64,000 bases of DNA. It comes from Bradyrhizobium sp. CB2312 (lineage in GTDB: Bacteria; Pseudomonadota; Alphaproteobacteria; Rhizobiales; Xanthobacteraceae). The stretch covers positions 5,539,501 through 5,603,500 of the forward strand of contig NZ_CP121668.1 in the NCBI RefSeq assembly GCF_029714425.1. The letters run 5' to 3'. The translations under genes were made by a program, and so were the position numbers. This document shows, piece after piece, positions 8,760 through 16,075 of this stretch; the first letter of the stretch is position 1; each line of letters opens with the position of its first letter. The notes beneath the pieces were generated by a model, which did no database searches, was not told the DNA's origin, and saw nothing but the letters and a program-made list of their open reading frames with translations.

Positions 8760-10376
8760 ATGACAACCTGGGGAAACGATGTGAGGCAGGCTTCAGCGGA
8801 CAGTGATGCGCCCGTCGTAATCGTCGGCGGCGGACCAGTCGGGATGGGTCTGGCGATCGGCCTCGGCCTGCGCGGCATCAAGACCATCGTGGTCGAGCGC
8901 CACGAACGGCCCAAACCGATCCCAAAGGGTCAAAACCTCACCCAGCGAACGATGGAGCATTTCCATTTCTGGGGCGCCGAAAGCGCCCTGCGCGAAGCTC
9001 GCACCATTCCTCCCGATTACGGCATCGGCGGAATGACCAGCTATGGCACGTTGCTCAGCGGCTACAATTACGATTGGCTGCAGCGCGAACTCGTGCGCCC
9101 GTTCTATTTCACCGACAACGAACGCCTGCCGCAATACGCGACCGAAGCCGTGCTGCGGCAACGCGCGGCACAGCTCTCCTCCATCGACCTGCGATACGGC
9201 TGGACCTGCCGGGACGTCCGGCCCGACGCCGGCGGCGTAAGTCTCGACATCGAGCATCGCGACGGCGCGAAACAGAGCCTGCGCGCCGACTACGTCGTCG
9301 GCTGTGATGGCAGCCGATCGATCGTGCGCGAACGCGCAGGCATTACGCAGACCCGCTCCGACCACGATCGGCTGATGGTGCTGCTGGTGTTTCGCTCCGT
9401 CGAATTGCATCGGCTGCTCGCGGCCTTTCCCGGCAAGTCGTTTTACAGCGTGCTGCATCCGGAGCTCGAGGGCTATTGGAAGTTCTTCGGCCGGGTCGAT
9501 CTCGGGAGCACCTGGTTCTTTCACGCCCCCGTTCCCGCAGAGACCACGGCCGACAATTTCGATTTCCGCCGCCTCCTGCACGAGGCCGCCGGAGCTGAAT
9601 TCGACGTCGAATTCGAGCACATCGGATTCTGGGATCTACGCTTCACGCTCGCCGACAGCTATCGTGCGGGCCGCGTCTTCGTCGCGGGAGACGCAGCGCA
9701 CAGCCATCCGCCCTATGGCGGCTACGGGATCAATACCGGCTTCGAAGACGCCGTGAATCTGGCGTGGAAGCTCGCCGCCATGTTGCAAGGCTGGGCGCCC
9801 GCCGGTCTGCTCGACAGCTATGATGCGGAGCGGCGGCCGGTGTTTGCGTCCACCGCGCGTGACTTCATCGAGACGCCGATCTTCCGCGACCGTGATTTTC
9901 TTCGCCGGCATGATCCGGCGCGAGATCGCAGCGATTTCGAGGTCGCCTGGCACGGGCGCCACTCCGGCGCGCGCGCCGAGGTCAACGCCTTCGAGCCGAA
10001 CTACGAGGGGTCATCGATCGTCTTCGGCCCGGCTGGAGCCATCTGCAGCGCGATCGGCTCGCATGCCTATCCCGCGCGCGCAGGTCACCATCTCACCCCG
10101 CAGCCCCTGTCGTCAGGCAAGAACGTGTTCGAGGAACTGGGCAACGGGTTCACCCTGATTGACCTCGCGGACGGCACAGCTGCGACAGCATTCGAGCAAG
10201 CCGCAGGACGACTTCATATTCCGCTGAAGGTGATCAAGGACACTGCCTCTGGCGGACGGGAGAAATACGCGGCGCGGCAAATCCTGGTCCGCCCCGACCA
10301 GTTCGTCGCCTATGCGGGCGACGGCGACGGCACCGACGCGTCTTACATCCTGCAACGCGCAATCGGCGGCGCGTGA
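8760..10376 (+). CDS. FAD-dependent aromatic ring monooxygenase (flavoprotein hydroxylase)
   Basis: 538 residues of the class A flavin monooxygenases (PheA/TfdB/MhpA-like). The dinucleotide-binding GxGxxG is VVIVGGGPVGMGLAIGLGLR near residue 18, the DG motif is VVGCDGSRSIVRERAG, and the FAD ribityl/GD motif is RVFVAGDAAHSHPPYGGYG, followed by the usual NTGFEDAVNLAWKL. A thioredoxin-like C-terminal domain ends the protein, as in phenol hydroxylases. It would hydroxylate a phenolic or phenylpropionate-type ring using NAD(P)H and O2 in the cytoplasm. ATG 8760 has no good ribosome binding site; GTG 8781 follows GGGGAAACGAT and may be the true start. It is linked to the transporter by the shared IclR dyads. 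No ring-cleavage enzyme is in the window. Confidence 0.9.
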   Translation: MTTWGNDVRQASADSDAPVVIVGGGPVGMGLAIGLGLRGIKTIVVERHERPKPIPKGQNLTQRTMEHFHFWGAESALREARTIPPDYGIGGMTSYGTLLSGYNYDWLQRELVRPFYFTDNERLPQYATEAVLRQRAAQLSSIDLRYGWTCRDVRPDAGGVSLDIEHRDGAKQSLRADYVVGCDGSRSIVRERAGITQTRSDHDRLMVLLVFRSVELHRLLAAFPGKSFYSVLHPELEGYWKFFGRVDLGSTWFFHAPVPAETTADNFDFRRLLHEAAGAEFDVEFEHIGFWDLRFTLADSYRAGRVFVAGDAAHSHPPYGGYGINTGFEDAVNLAWKLAAMLQGWAPAGLLDSYDAERRPVFASTARDFIETPIFRDRDFLRRHDPARDRSDFEVAWHGRHSGARAEVNAFEPNYEGSSIVFGPAGAICSAIGSHAYPARAGHHLTPQPLSSGKNVFEELGNGFTLIDLADGTAATAFEQAAGRLHIPLKVIKDTASGGREKYAARQILVRPDQFVAYAGDGDGTDASYILQRAIGGA

Positions 10377-10387
10377 GGAGGTAAACC

Positions 10388-10555
10388 TCAAGCCGCGTTG
10401 TCGTCATCCCCGTCATCGGCGACAGCGGCCTCCCTCACCTCGACGACTGCCATCGAGAGCAGATAGACAGTCGTCGGCAGGCCAAGCCGGCGCGCCCGCT
10501 CGGCGGCACGCGACAGGTCGCTCGCCAGCTCCTTGAGCTCGTCTCCCCGTGACAA
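10388..10555 (-). CDS. Unrecognised 55-residue protein, last gene of acyltransferase operon
   Basis: Leftward frame from TTG 10555 (preceded by GGGGTGAG) to TGA at 10388. An in-frame TAG 12 codons upstream of the TTG limits the gene. The product starts MSRGDELKELASDLSRAAER, continues with LGLPTTVYLLSMAVVEV and ends in an acidic tail DDGDDDNAA. It looks like a helical cytoplasmic protein with an amphipathic first helix and no membrane segment. It lies 31 bp downstream of the isochorismatase-like gene and 11 bp from the end of the convergent monooxygenase gene. I recognise no family. Confidence 0.55.
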   Translation of the reverse strand: MSRGDELKELASDLSRAAERARRLGLPTTVYLLSMAVVEVREAAVADDGDDDNAA

Positions 10556-10585
10556 TGTCTCACCCCATCCGCCGATCGCGGCCGC

Positions 10586-11161
10586 CTACACCGCGACGGC
10601 GCCGCTGGCTCTGATCAGGTCGGCGCTGGAATGAACTGTAGCAAAATTTCCGACGACATTCACCACCGCATGCTTGTAGGCGGCGGCATCGCCCGTGCCC
10701 GCCTGTCGGCAGGCCACGGCATCGCCGATCACCTGATAGCGATGGCTGCGGTGAAACCCGTCGATGGCGGTGGCCAGGATAGTTTCGTCGAACGAAAAGC
10801 CGATCAGGATGCAGCGCACATTGCGGATATTGGACATGTAGTCCACGAACCGCGAGGAGCTGTAGGCCGAGGGCAGCGGATGCTCGAACGTCATCTCGCC
10901 CGGCCGCGGCTTCGCTTCCTCGATCCAATCGGTCAGCCTCGATGCCGGATTGAACCAGGCCGCCTGCGCGATCCGCTTCAGATGCATCACCGGCTTGAGA
11001 TTGTTGCGCCACAATGTGAGCAGTTCCAGGCAGCGCGCAGTGGCGGCATCGCCGTCACGGATGAGATGGCGTCGCCCGGGGGTCAGATATTCGACCTGGA
11101 GATCCGCGCAGATCAGGATCGGCGGATCATCGTCAACAGAGACCAGCATATTGTTGCGCAC
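10586..11161 (-). CDS. Isochorismatase-fold (cysteine hydrolase-like) protein with degenerate triad
   Basis: 191 residues with the isochorismatase fold: the first-strand Asp in LICADLQ (Asp20), HPLPSAYSSSRFVDYM at the position of the K-x-x-x-SAF motif, and VRCILIGFSFDETILATAID at the place of the G-x-x-T-x-x-CV-x-AT-A motif, then DAVAC. In the hydrolases Asp, Lys and Cys form the triad; here the lysine position reads His94 and the cysteine position Thr127, leaving only the Asp. Proteins such as EntB also lack the Cys but keep Lys. Function is therefore open: an altered hydrolase or a binding protein. GTG 11161 or ATG 11149 may be the start. It lies 13 bp after the GNAT gene in a leftward operon. 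Confidence 0.8.
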   Translation of the reverse strand: MRNNMLVSVDDDPPILICADLQVEYLTPGRRHLIRDGDAATARCLELLTLWRNNLKPVMHLKRIAQAAWFNPASRLTDWIEEAKPRPGEMTFEHPLPSAYSSSRFVDYMSNIRNVRCILIGFSFDETILATAIDGFHRSHRYQVIGDAVACRQAGTGDAAAYKHAVVNVVGNFATVHSSADLIRASGAVAV

Positions 11162-11174
11162 AACTGCACCAGTT

Positions 11175-11795
11175 TCAGCGATCAGCGAGTGCGAGGTCCC
11201 GCAGCGGCGAGGTCACTGCCCGCCCCGCGGATGCATCGAGCACGCCCGGCCGGTCCCAATCGCCCTCGGGGCGGATGATCACATAGGGATCGCTGTCCAG
11301 CGTGATGGCATCCGGGCCCGGCTCGATCTCCAGCAGCATCTCCGTGTAGGAGAAATCGGAGAACGTGATCTTGCGGTTATGGCCGAGCGGCTTGGCGCCG
11401 AAATGGGCCCAGAAATCGACCAGCCGGTCCTGCGCCTGGCCGTAAATCTTGCGGAACCCCTTGCGCTTCACATAGTCCACGCTCGCCTGCACCAGCTTGA
11501 ACGAGACGCGCGAGCGCCGATATTGGTGCCGCACCGCGAGCCGCTCCACCTTGGCGAAATCGCCGAAGAAGCGAACCCGCAGGCAGCCCGCAGGCTCGTT
11601 GCCGACATAGCCGATGAAATGCGCGGCAACCATGTCGTTGCCGTCGAACTCCTCCTCGAACGGACAATCCTGCTCGGCGAGATAAACCGCGGAGCGGATG
11701 GCGGTGACCAGCATGAGATCGTTCGGGTCACGCGCGAGACGGATGGTGATGGCGCGGGAGTCGGGCTTGGCGAGAGGAATCCTAGTACCGTGCAT
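11175..11795 (-). CDS. GNAT family N-acyltransferase
   Basis: 206 residues. The central part has the GNAT acetyl-CoA fold: FEEEFDGNDMVAAHFIGYVG, then EPAGCLRVRFFGDFAKVERL and AVRHQYRRSRVSFKLVQASV (pyrophosphate-binding region, lacking a strict Q-x-x-G-x-G/A), then GFRKIYGQAQDRLVDFWAHF. It would transfer an acyl group from CoA to a small amine or protein. Start: AAGGAG lies 8 nt before ATG 11795; a TTG two codons upstream is less likely. The gene overlaps the preceding operon gene by 14 bp, which suggests translational coupling. Substrate unknown; a carboxy-terminal extension of about 50 residues after the fold is unusual. Confidence 0.82.
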   Translation of the reverse strand: MHGTRIPLAKPDSRAITIRLARDPNDLMLVTAIRSAVYLAEQDCPFEEEFDGNDMVAAHFIGYVGNEPAGCLRVRFFGDFAKVERLAVRHQYRRSRVSFKLVQASVDYVKRKGFRKIYGQAQDRLVDFWAHFGAKPLGHNRKITFSDFSYTEMLLEIEPGPDAITLDSDPYVIIRPEGDWDRPGVLDASAGRAVTSPLRDLALADR

Positions 11796-12399
11796 GTGCA
11801 AAACTCCTTGCGTGAACGATCGCGCCCGGCATGCGCATCGGCTGCCTGTTCCAGGGGCGCTGGTAGCACCAGAGGTCGGGTTGGAAGCTCGGGACGGGCT
11901 CGAATCCCGTCGCCCTCATGATGTCGCGGCCGGCCACGGTTGACGGCTGCGCATAGCAATCGGCGTTGCGAAACCTTAGCTGTCGCAAATGAGCCGCAGT
12001 CTTGCCGAGACCGGCGATGCCGCGGCCCCTCGCCGCGATCGCCCAGATGTAGATGGCAGCAACGTCTTGCCTTGGTGAGGCGAGATAGTGGGTCTCGGGC
12101 GCGGTCAGGCAAATCTCGTCGAGCAGCAGAGCATCGTGCCCGCGCTCATTGAGAAACAGGAAGGCCATGCCGCCGAGCAATTTGCCCTTGCGGCTGAACG
12201 TCATGATGCTCTGGGGATCGAAGGTGAGATATCTCGCAAGCTCCGCCGCGCCGATCTCTACACCCGGCACCAGCCGATGCGCCATCTCCGAAAGCGTCGC
12301 AATTTCGGAAAATTGCGCGCACCGGACATCCACGTCCGGGCTTTGCGGCAGCGCATCGAAATCATGCCTTGCGGCAAACGAGCCCCTTTCCATACTCAT
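11782..12399 (-). CDS. Unrecognised protein, probably GNAT-related; first gene of operon
   Basis: 205 residues, soluble, no signal peptide. Several stretches recall a GNAT fold without the full signature: VRCAQFSEIATLSEMAHRLV, SIMTFSRKGKLLGGMAFLFL (a beta-hairpin like GNAT strands 2-3), HDALLLDEICLTAPE (strand 4), IAARGRGIAGLGKTAAHLRQ (the R-G-x-G-I/A CoA loop), and DIMRATGFEPVPSFQPDLWC. It is the first gene of a four-gene leftward operon and is divergent from a LysR gene 57 bp away. Being paired with a second GNAT and an isochorismatase-fold protein suggests a small-molecule modification pathway, but I do not recognise it. Confidence 0.65.
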   Translation of the reverse strand: MSMERGSFAARHDFDALPQSPDVDVRCAQFSEIATLSEMAHRLVPGVEIGAAELARYLTFDPQSIMTFSRKGKLLGGMAFLFLNERGHDALLLDEICLTAPETHYLASPRQDVAAIYIWAIAARGRGIAGLGKTAAHLRQLRFRNADCYAQPSTVAGRDIMRATGFEPVPSFQPDLWCYQRPWNRQPMRMPGAIVHARSFAHARY

Positions 12400-12432
12400 G
12401 TCGTCCCACTATCGTTCGAAGCCTTCAGCGCC

Positions 12433-12456
12433 CCGCTACGACGTTGAGCTTAGCGG
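12433..12456. promoter_or_regulatory. LysR-type operator candidate
   Basis: CCGCTA-N12-TAGCGG lies in the 57-bp gap between the divergent acyltransferase operon (start 12399) and the LysR gene (start 12457). Size and position fit a LysR recognition site. Confidence 0.5.
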
Positions 12457-13512
12457 TTGGGGATCAGGAGTATGCAGCAGTTATTGCACCGGGGTGCTGC
12501 GATGATGCAGCACCGTGAAGAAGCCCTGGATGCATCCTGGGACGATTTGAAGCTGTTTTTAGCGTGCGCAAAATATAAAAGTTTTCGCAACGCGGCCGAG
12601 GAGCTCGGCCTCACGTCCACCACCTTGATGCGCAGGATCGACCGGCTCGAGGAGAGCATCGGCTGCAAGCTGTTCCTGCGCGACCAGAGCGGACTGACGC
12701 TCAGCGACGAAGGCACCGCGATGATCGCCGACGTCGCGCACATGGAGCGCCACGCCTTCAACGTCTTCCGCCGCGCCTCGCGCTCGTCGAACGACACCGC
12801 GGGCACCGTGCGCGTCGCGGTGACGGAAGGCCCCGGCAATTTCTGGATCCTGCCGCGGCTGATCGATTTCCAGAAGACCTATCACAAGATCACGGTCGAC
12901 TTGCGCTGTGCGATGGAGCAGGCCGACGTGGCGCGGCTTGAATCCGATATCGCGATCCAGCTCGAGCCGCCGACCAATCCCGATCTGATCGTCACCAAGC
13001 TCGGCCGTCTGCACATCTATCCCTTCGTCTCCAGGGAATACGAGAACCTCTACGGCGTGCCGGCAACGCTCGCCGACTTGAAGAACCATCGCATCGTCAA
13101 GCAGACCGCTCCGCAAATCGACGACAGCGCCTATGCCCGCATTCTCGGACTGACCTCGCTCGAAGGCATCGTCGGCATCAAGACCAATTCATCCGTCGGC
13201 GCGCTCTATGCGGTCGAACGCGGCGCCGGCATCGGCTTCCTGCCGACCGTCTCGATCGCGCTCGGCGCACCGCTCGTTGCCGTCGATCTCGGCGTCAGCC
13301 ACCACGCCGATCTCTGGCTCACCTATCACCGGGAATTCCGCAGCTCCGAGCGCCACAAGATCGTGGTCGACTGGCTGAAGAGGATCTTCGATCCGAGGAC
13401 CTATCCCTGCTTCCGCGACGAGTTCATCCACCCGAACGCGCTGGTGCCGATGATGACCGCCGTGCGCGAGGGGTTTGGGTTGAGCGGTTACGTCGCGGCG
13501 ACGCCGACGTAA
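12457..13512 (+). CDS. LysR family transcriptional regulator
   Basis: Up to 351 residues. The helix-turn-helix begins at WDDLKLFLACAKYKSFRNAA and runs through LGLTSTTLMRRIDRLEESIG and CKLFLRDQSGLTLSDEG; the effector domain covers about 110-310 (TVRVAVTEGPGNFWILPRLI, DIAIQLEPPTNPDLIVTKLG), and a tail of about 35 residues follows. The start is uncertain: TTG 12457, ATG 12472 (AGGAG too close) and ATG 12502 (GGGGTG 5 nt before) are all in frame, and the last still keeps the DNA-binding domain complete. The region 12486-12514 contains nested perfect dyads that could be an operator or an mRNA hairpin over the start. It probably regulates the divergent four-gene operon. Confidence 0.9.
   Translation: MGIRSMQQLLHRGAAMMQHREEALDASWDDLKLFLACAKYKSFRNAAEELGLTSTTLMRRIDRLEESIGCKLFLRDQSGLTLSDEGTAMIADVAHMERHAFNVFRRASRSSNDTAGTVRVAVTEGPGNFWILPRLIDFQKTYHKITVDLRCAMEQADVARLESDIAIQLEPPTNPDLIVTKLGRLHIYPFVSREYENLYGVPATLADLKNHRIVKQTAPQIDDSAYARILGLTSLEGIVGIKTNSSVGALYAVERGAGIGFLPTVSIALGAPLVAVDLGVSHHADLWLTYHREFRSSERHKIVVDWLKRIFDPRTYPCFRDEFIHPNALVPMMTAVREGFGLSGYVAATPT
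12486..12514. promoter_or_regulatory. Nested dyads at the LysR gene start
   Basis: GCACC-GG-GGTGC (12486-12497) overlaps GGTGCTGC-N6-GCAGCACC (12493-12514). The second is perfect over 8-bp arms and covers ATG 12502. It could serve autoregulation or block ribosome access. Confidence 0.5.
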
Positions 13513-13529
13513 CGCCAGCGCGATCGAGC

Positions 13530-14741
13530 TTACCAGCGATATTCGAAGCCGGCCGTGCCCTGGTGCGACGTCAGCTCGTTGCGGAACTTGCCGTCGTAAT
13601 TGACATAGAGCCGCGCCGTGTTGGTCAGGCTGAGTGAGGCCGAGGCGCCGGCGTCCATGCCGTAACGGCTCTCGCCGATACCGGGGACGATGATGCTCTG
13701 TGTGCCCAGGCTGACCTGGATCGATCCAAGGTCCTGGTGGAAATTGTCGACGAACTTGCCGTAGGCGGACAGGTCCAGGATCTTCTGGTCGAAGATGAAG
13801 TAGCGGCCGATCTCGGCGCCGACCAACACGCGCGCGCGTGAGAGCGTGGTGGAACCGACACTGAGCGGATCGAGCCCGCCAGCCTCCTGGAACGACGCAC
13901 TGGTCGCGCGTACATATTCGACCGCGCCCTTGGGCACGATGCGCATCTGGTCCTTGATCCAGTAATAGCTGATCTCGGTCAGCGCGCCATCGACGGCTGC
14001 GCGATAGCCCGCGGTCGCAAAGCCGAAGCCGGTATCACGGCTGGAGTGGACCTTGCCGAAGCCGTGCACCAACGCGAAGGCCCAGGTCCATGGTCCCTTG
14101 TCGACCGAGCCGTTGAAGCCGAGTTGCGTCAGGTCCAGCGTTGCGGACTGGAGCGCGAGCGGCACGTCGATATCGGTGTGGCTCTGGTCGACGGAGAAGC
14201 CGAGATTGACGCCCGGCGCAACCCGCGCGCCGAAGCCGGCAACGCCTCCGAGGGTCTTGCGCTTGTCGCCGACGAAGTCGCCTTGCGCATCGGTGCGGAC
14301 GGAAATGCCGTAGCCCTCGACCCAGGTGCGGTAGCGCGGATCTTCCGTGCTCACGGATGCGCCGCCACCACCGGGATTGGTGCGGAACGCGCGGTCAAAG
14401 CCATTGGAGGCCTGGTTGCCCAGTCGCTCCAGAAATCCCGAACCAAGATTGAGCATGCTGTTGCCGGCCGACTGATCGTAGTTGATCGAGGTGGGCATCG
14501 GGACAGGGGTCGGCGACGGCGTAGGCGTAGGCGTCGGGGTCGGAGTGGGTGTCGGACTTTGCGCGAAGACGGGCGCCGCCGACATCATCATGACCAGCGC
14601 AACAGCCATGGCCGCAAGGGTCTTGGCAAGGGTCTTGGCAAGGGTCTTGGCAAGGGTCTTGGAGACCGCCGCAGCGACCCGGCGGACACGGTTCACGCTG
14701 AGTGTCTGCCGTGTCCCGGAGGGCTGCGAGATGCAGCGCAT
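13530..14741 (-). CDS. Autotransporter beta-barrel domain outer membrane protein
   Basis: 403 residues. An extended, basic n-region with four KTLA repeats precedes a hydrophobic core (MAVALVMMMSAAPVFAQ, signal cleavage after FAQ). A Pro-Thr linker (PTPTPTPTPTPTPSPTP) follows, then about 60 residues of unknown nature, and from about residue 125 a beta-barrel of the autotransporter type ending in the aromatic C-terminus GFEYRW. There is almost no passenger, so it is a barrel-only protein rather than a secreted effector. It would sit in the outer membrane after Sec export and BAM insertion. The KTLA stretch is encoded by perfect 12-bp repeats. The frame can start only at or near ATG 14741; a later ATG at the core would drop the repeats. 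Confidence 0.85.
   Translation of the reverse strand: MRCISQPSGTRQTLSVNRVRRVAAAVSKTLAKTLAKTLAKTLAAMAVALVMMMSAAPVFAQSPTPTPTPTPTPTPSPTPVPMPTSINYDQSAGNSMLNLGSGFLERLGNQASNGFDRAFRTNPGGGGASVSTEDPRYRTWVEGYGISVRTDAQGDFVGDKRKTLGGVAGFGARVAPGVNLGFSVDQSHTDIDVPLALQSATLDLTQLGFNGSVDKGPWTWAFALVHGFGKVHSSRDTGFGFATAGYRAAVDGALTEISYYWIKDQMRIVPKGAVEYVRATSASFQEAGGLDPLSVGSTTLSRARVLVGAEIGRYFIFDQKILDLSAYGKFVDNFHQDLGSIQVSLGTQSIIVPGIGESRYGMDAGASASLSLTNTARLYVNYDGKFRNELTSHQGTAGFEYRW
14615..14662. repeat. 12-bp tandem repeat, four perfect copies
   Basis: CAAGGGTCTTGG occurs four times without a mismatch. Read leftward it encodes KTLA-KTLA-KTLA-KTLA in the n-region of the autotransporter signal peptide. Copy-number change would keep frame. 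Confidence 0.95.
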
Positions 14742-15121
14742 GACGGTTCATCCCAAAAGCAAAATGGCAGCGCGCAAATATGCAACACGATGTGCGGCGC
14801 ATCGCACGATTTGCGCCGAACTGCCGCGGAGGGTCAACCGAAAGGCAACGTCGTCGCGAGGCATTGCTCTCGATTGTGGTTCCGCTGCCACAGGTTCGAA
14901 ATAGCGGCTTCAGATAGCCGGACCGCTCTTGAAAATCGCACGCGGCTTGCTAACGGGCGATTTTCATGTTGCAATATTGGACACAATCGGAATTGGCCGC
15001 TCGGCTGTGCGTTTCGCGACATTGAGACTCAAGACTCGAACAGACTTCCGGAAGCCCGTTTGTGGCGTGGCACGCGAAACAGCGGCCGCGTCTTTTTTGT
15101 ATCTAGTGGAGGAGACTGAGG
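14742..15121. other. 380-bp gene-free region, divergent promoters
   Basis: No credible gene. It holds the promoter of the leftward autotransporter gene and the leader of the rightward cold shock gene, including a stem-loop at 14931-14967. Confidence 0.7.
14931..14967 (+). promoter_or_regulatory. Stem-loop upstream of cold shock gene
   Basis: TGAAAATCGC (14931-14940) pairs perfectly with GCGATTTTCA (14958-14967) around a 17-nt loop, 155 bp upstream of the cold shock start. It may be a leader RNA structure, as cold shock mRNAs have long structured leaders, or a protein-binding dyad. Confidence 0.45.
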
Positions 15122-15328
15122 ATGCCGCAAAAGGGCACCGTCAAATGGTTCAACCCGACCAAGGGCTATGGGTTCATCAAGCCGAACGGCGGCGATAAGG
15201 ACGTGTTCGTCCACATCTCCGCCGTCGAGCGCGCCGGACTCTCGACCCTCAACGAAAACCAGGTGGTTGAATACGACCTCGTGGAGAACCGCGGCAAGTC
15301 ATCCGCGGAGAACCTCAAGGTCTCCTGA
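15122..15328 (+). CDS. cspA: Cold shock protein, CspA family
   Basis: 68 residues, a single cold shock domain. RNP1 (KGYGFIKP) and RNP2 (DVFVHISA) are intact, with the expected aromatic residues for binding single-stranded nucleic acid. These proteins act as RNA chaperones in the cytoplasm, preventing mRNA secondary structure. AGTGGAGGAGA precedes ATG 15122. A strong intrinsic terminator follows at 15366. Bradyrhizobium genomes have several paralogues, so the symbol marks the family and not a particular copy. Confidence 0.95.
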   Translation: MPQKGTVKWFNPTKGYGFIKPNGGDKDVFVHISAVERAGLSTLNENQVVEYDLVENRGKSSAENLKVS

Positions 15329-15365
15329 TGTCTCTCAAAGCCTAGCGTGAGAGATCATGACGTTG

Positions 15366-15393
15366 CCCCCGGCTCTGCCGGGGGATTTTATTT
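15366..15393 (+). terminator. Intrinsic terminator of cold shock gene
   Basis: CCCCCGGC-TCT-GCCGGGGG followed by ATTTTATTT, 37 bp after the cold shock stop codon. Confidence 0.9.
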
Positions 15394-15418
15394 GGGGCGA
15401 CAAAACGCGACTCGCGCT

Positions 15419-16075
15419 TCAGCCCACCACCGGCGCAACCAAAAAGTTCTCCGACGCAGAGCTTCCCGCGGTCTTGCAGACATCGCCCTCGATCCGGACC
15501 TTGCCGGTTGCGAGCAGCCGCAGCGCTTCGGGATAGATGCGGTGCTCGACCTCGAGGATGCGCTCCGACAGCGTGTCCGCAGTGTCGTGGTCGCTGACGG
15601 GTACCGCGCCCTGCATCACGATCGGGCCGGCATCGGTCTCGGGGATCACGAAATGCACCGTCGCGCCAGACAGTTTTACGCCGGCGCGCAGGGCCTGACC
15701 GTGCGGATCGAGGCCGGGGAAGGACGGCAGCAGCGAAGGATGGATGTTGAGCATCCGCCCGTACCAGGCCTTGGTGAACTCGGCCGTGAACAGGCGCATG
15801 AAGCCGCCGAGACAGATCAGCTCGATGCCGTGCTGGTCGAGCGCGGCCTGCAGCACCTTCTCGAAGCCGGCGCGGTCCTTGCCGAACGGCTTGCTCTCGA
15901 TCACCAGCGTGTTCACGCCGGCCGCCTTGGCCCGTTCGAGCCCGAGGGCGTCGGCCTTGTTCGAGATCACGAGCGCGATCTCCGCGGGGAAATCCGGCGC
16001 GCTGGCGGCCCTGATCAGCGCGGCCATGTTGGAGCCGCGGCCGGAGATCAGGATGGCGACACGGCGCTTCATCAC
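15419..16075 (-). CDS. purN: Phosphoribosylglycinamide formyltransferase
   Basis: 218 residues. The N-terminal phosphate-binding loop is [16 protein letters not shown], and the catalytic segment is [16 protein letters not shown], which holds the conserved Asn and His; the Asp partner is in the later [20 protein letters not shown] region. The enzyme moves a formyl group from 10-formyltetrahydrofolate to GAR, the third step of de novo purine synthesis. Its start overlaps the stop of purM by 4 bp (ATGA), so the two are co-translated leftward as purM-purN. Confidence 0.97.
   Translation of the reverse strand: MMKRRVAILISGRGSNMAALIRAASAPDFPAEIALVISNKADALGLERAKAAGVNTLVIESKPFGKDRAGFEKVLQAALDQHGIELICLGGFMRLFTAEFTKAWYGRMLNIHPSLLPSFPGLDPHGQALRAGVKLSGATVHFVIPETDAGPIVMQGAVPVSDHDTADTLSERILEVEHRIYPEALRLLATGKVRIEGDVCKTAGSSASENFLVAPVVG

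Noticed and set aside
14046..15119. A rightward open frame across the autotransporter gene and the cold shock leader
   Set aside because: Antisense to a gene with clear signal peptide and barrel; product is Arg-rich without domains.
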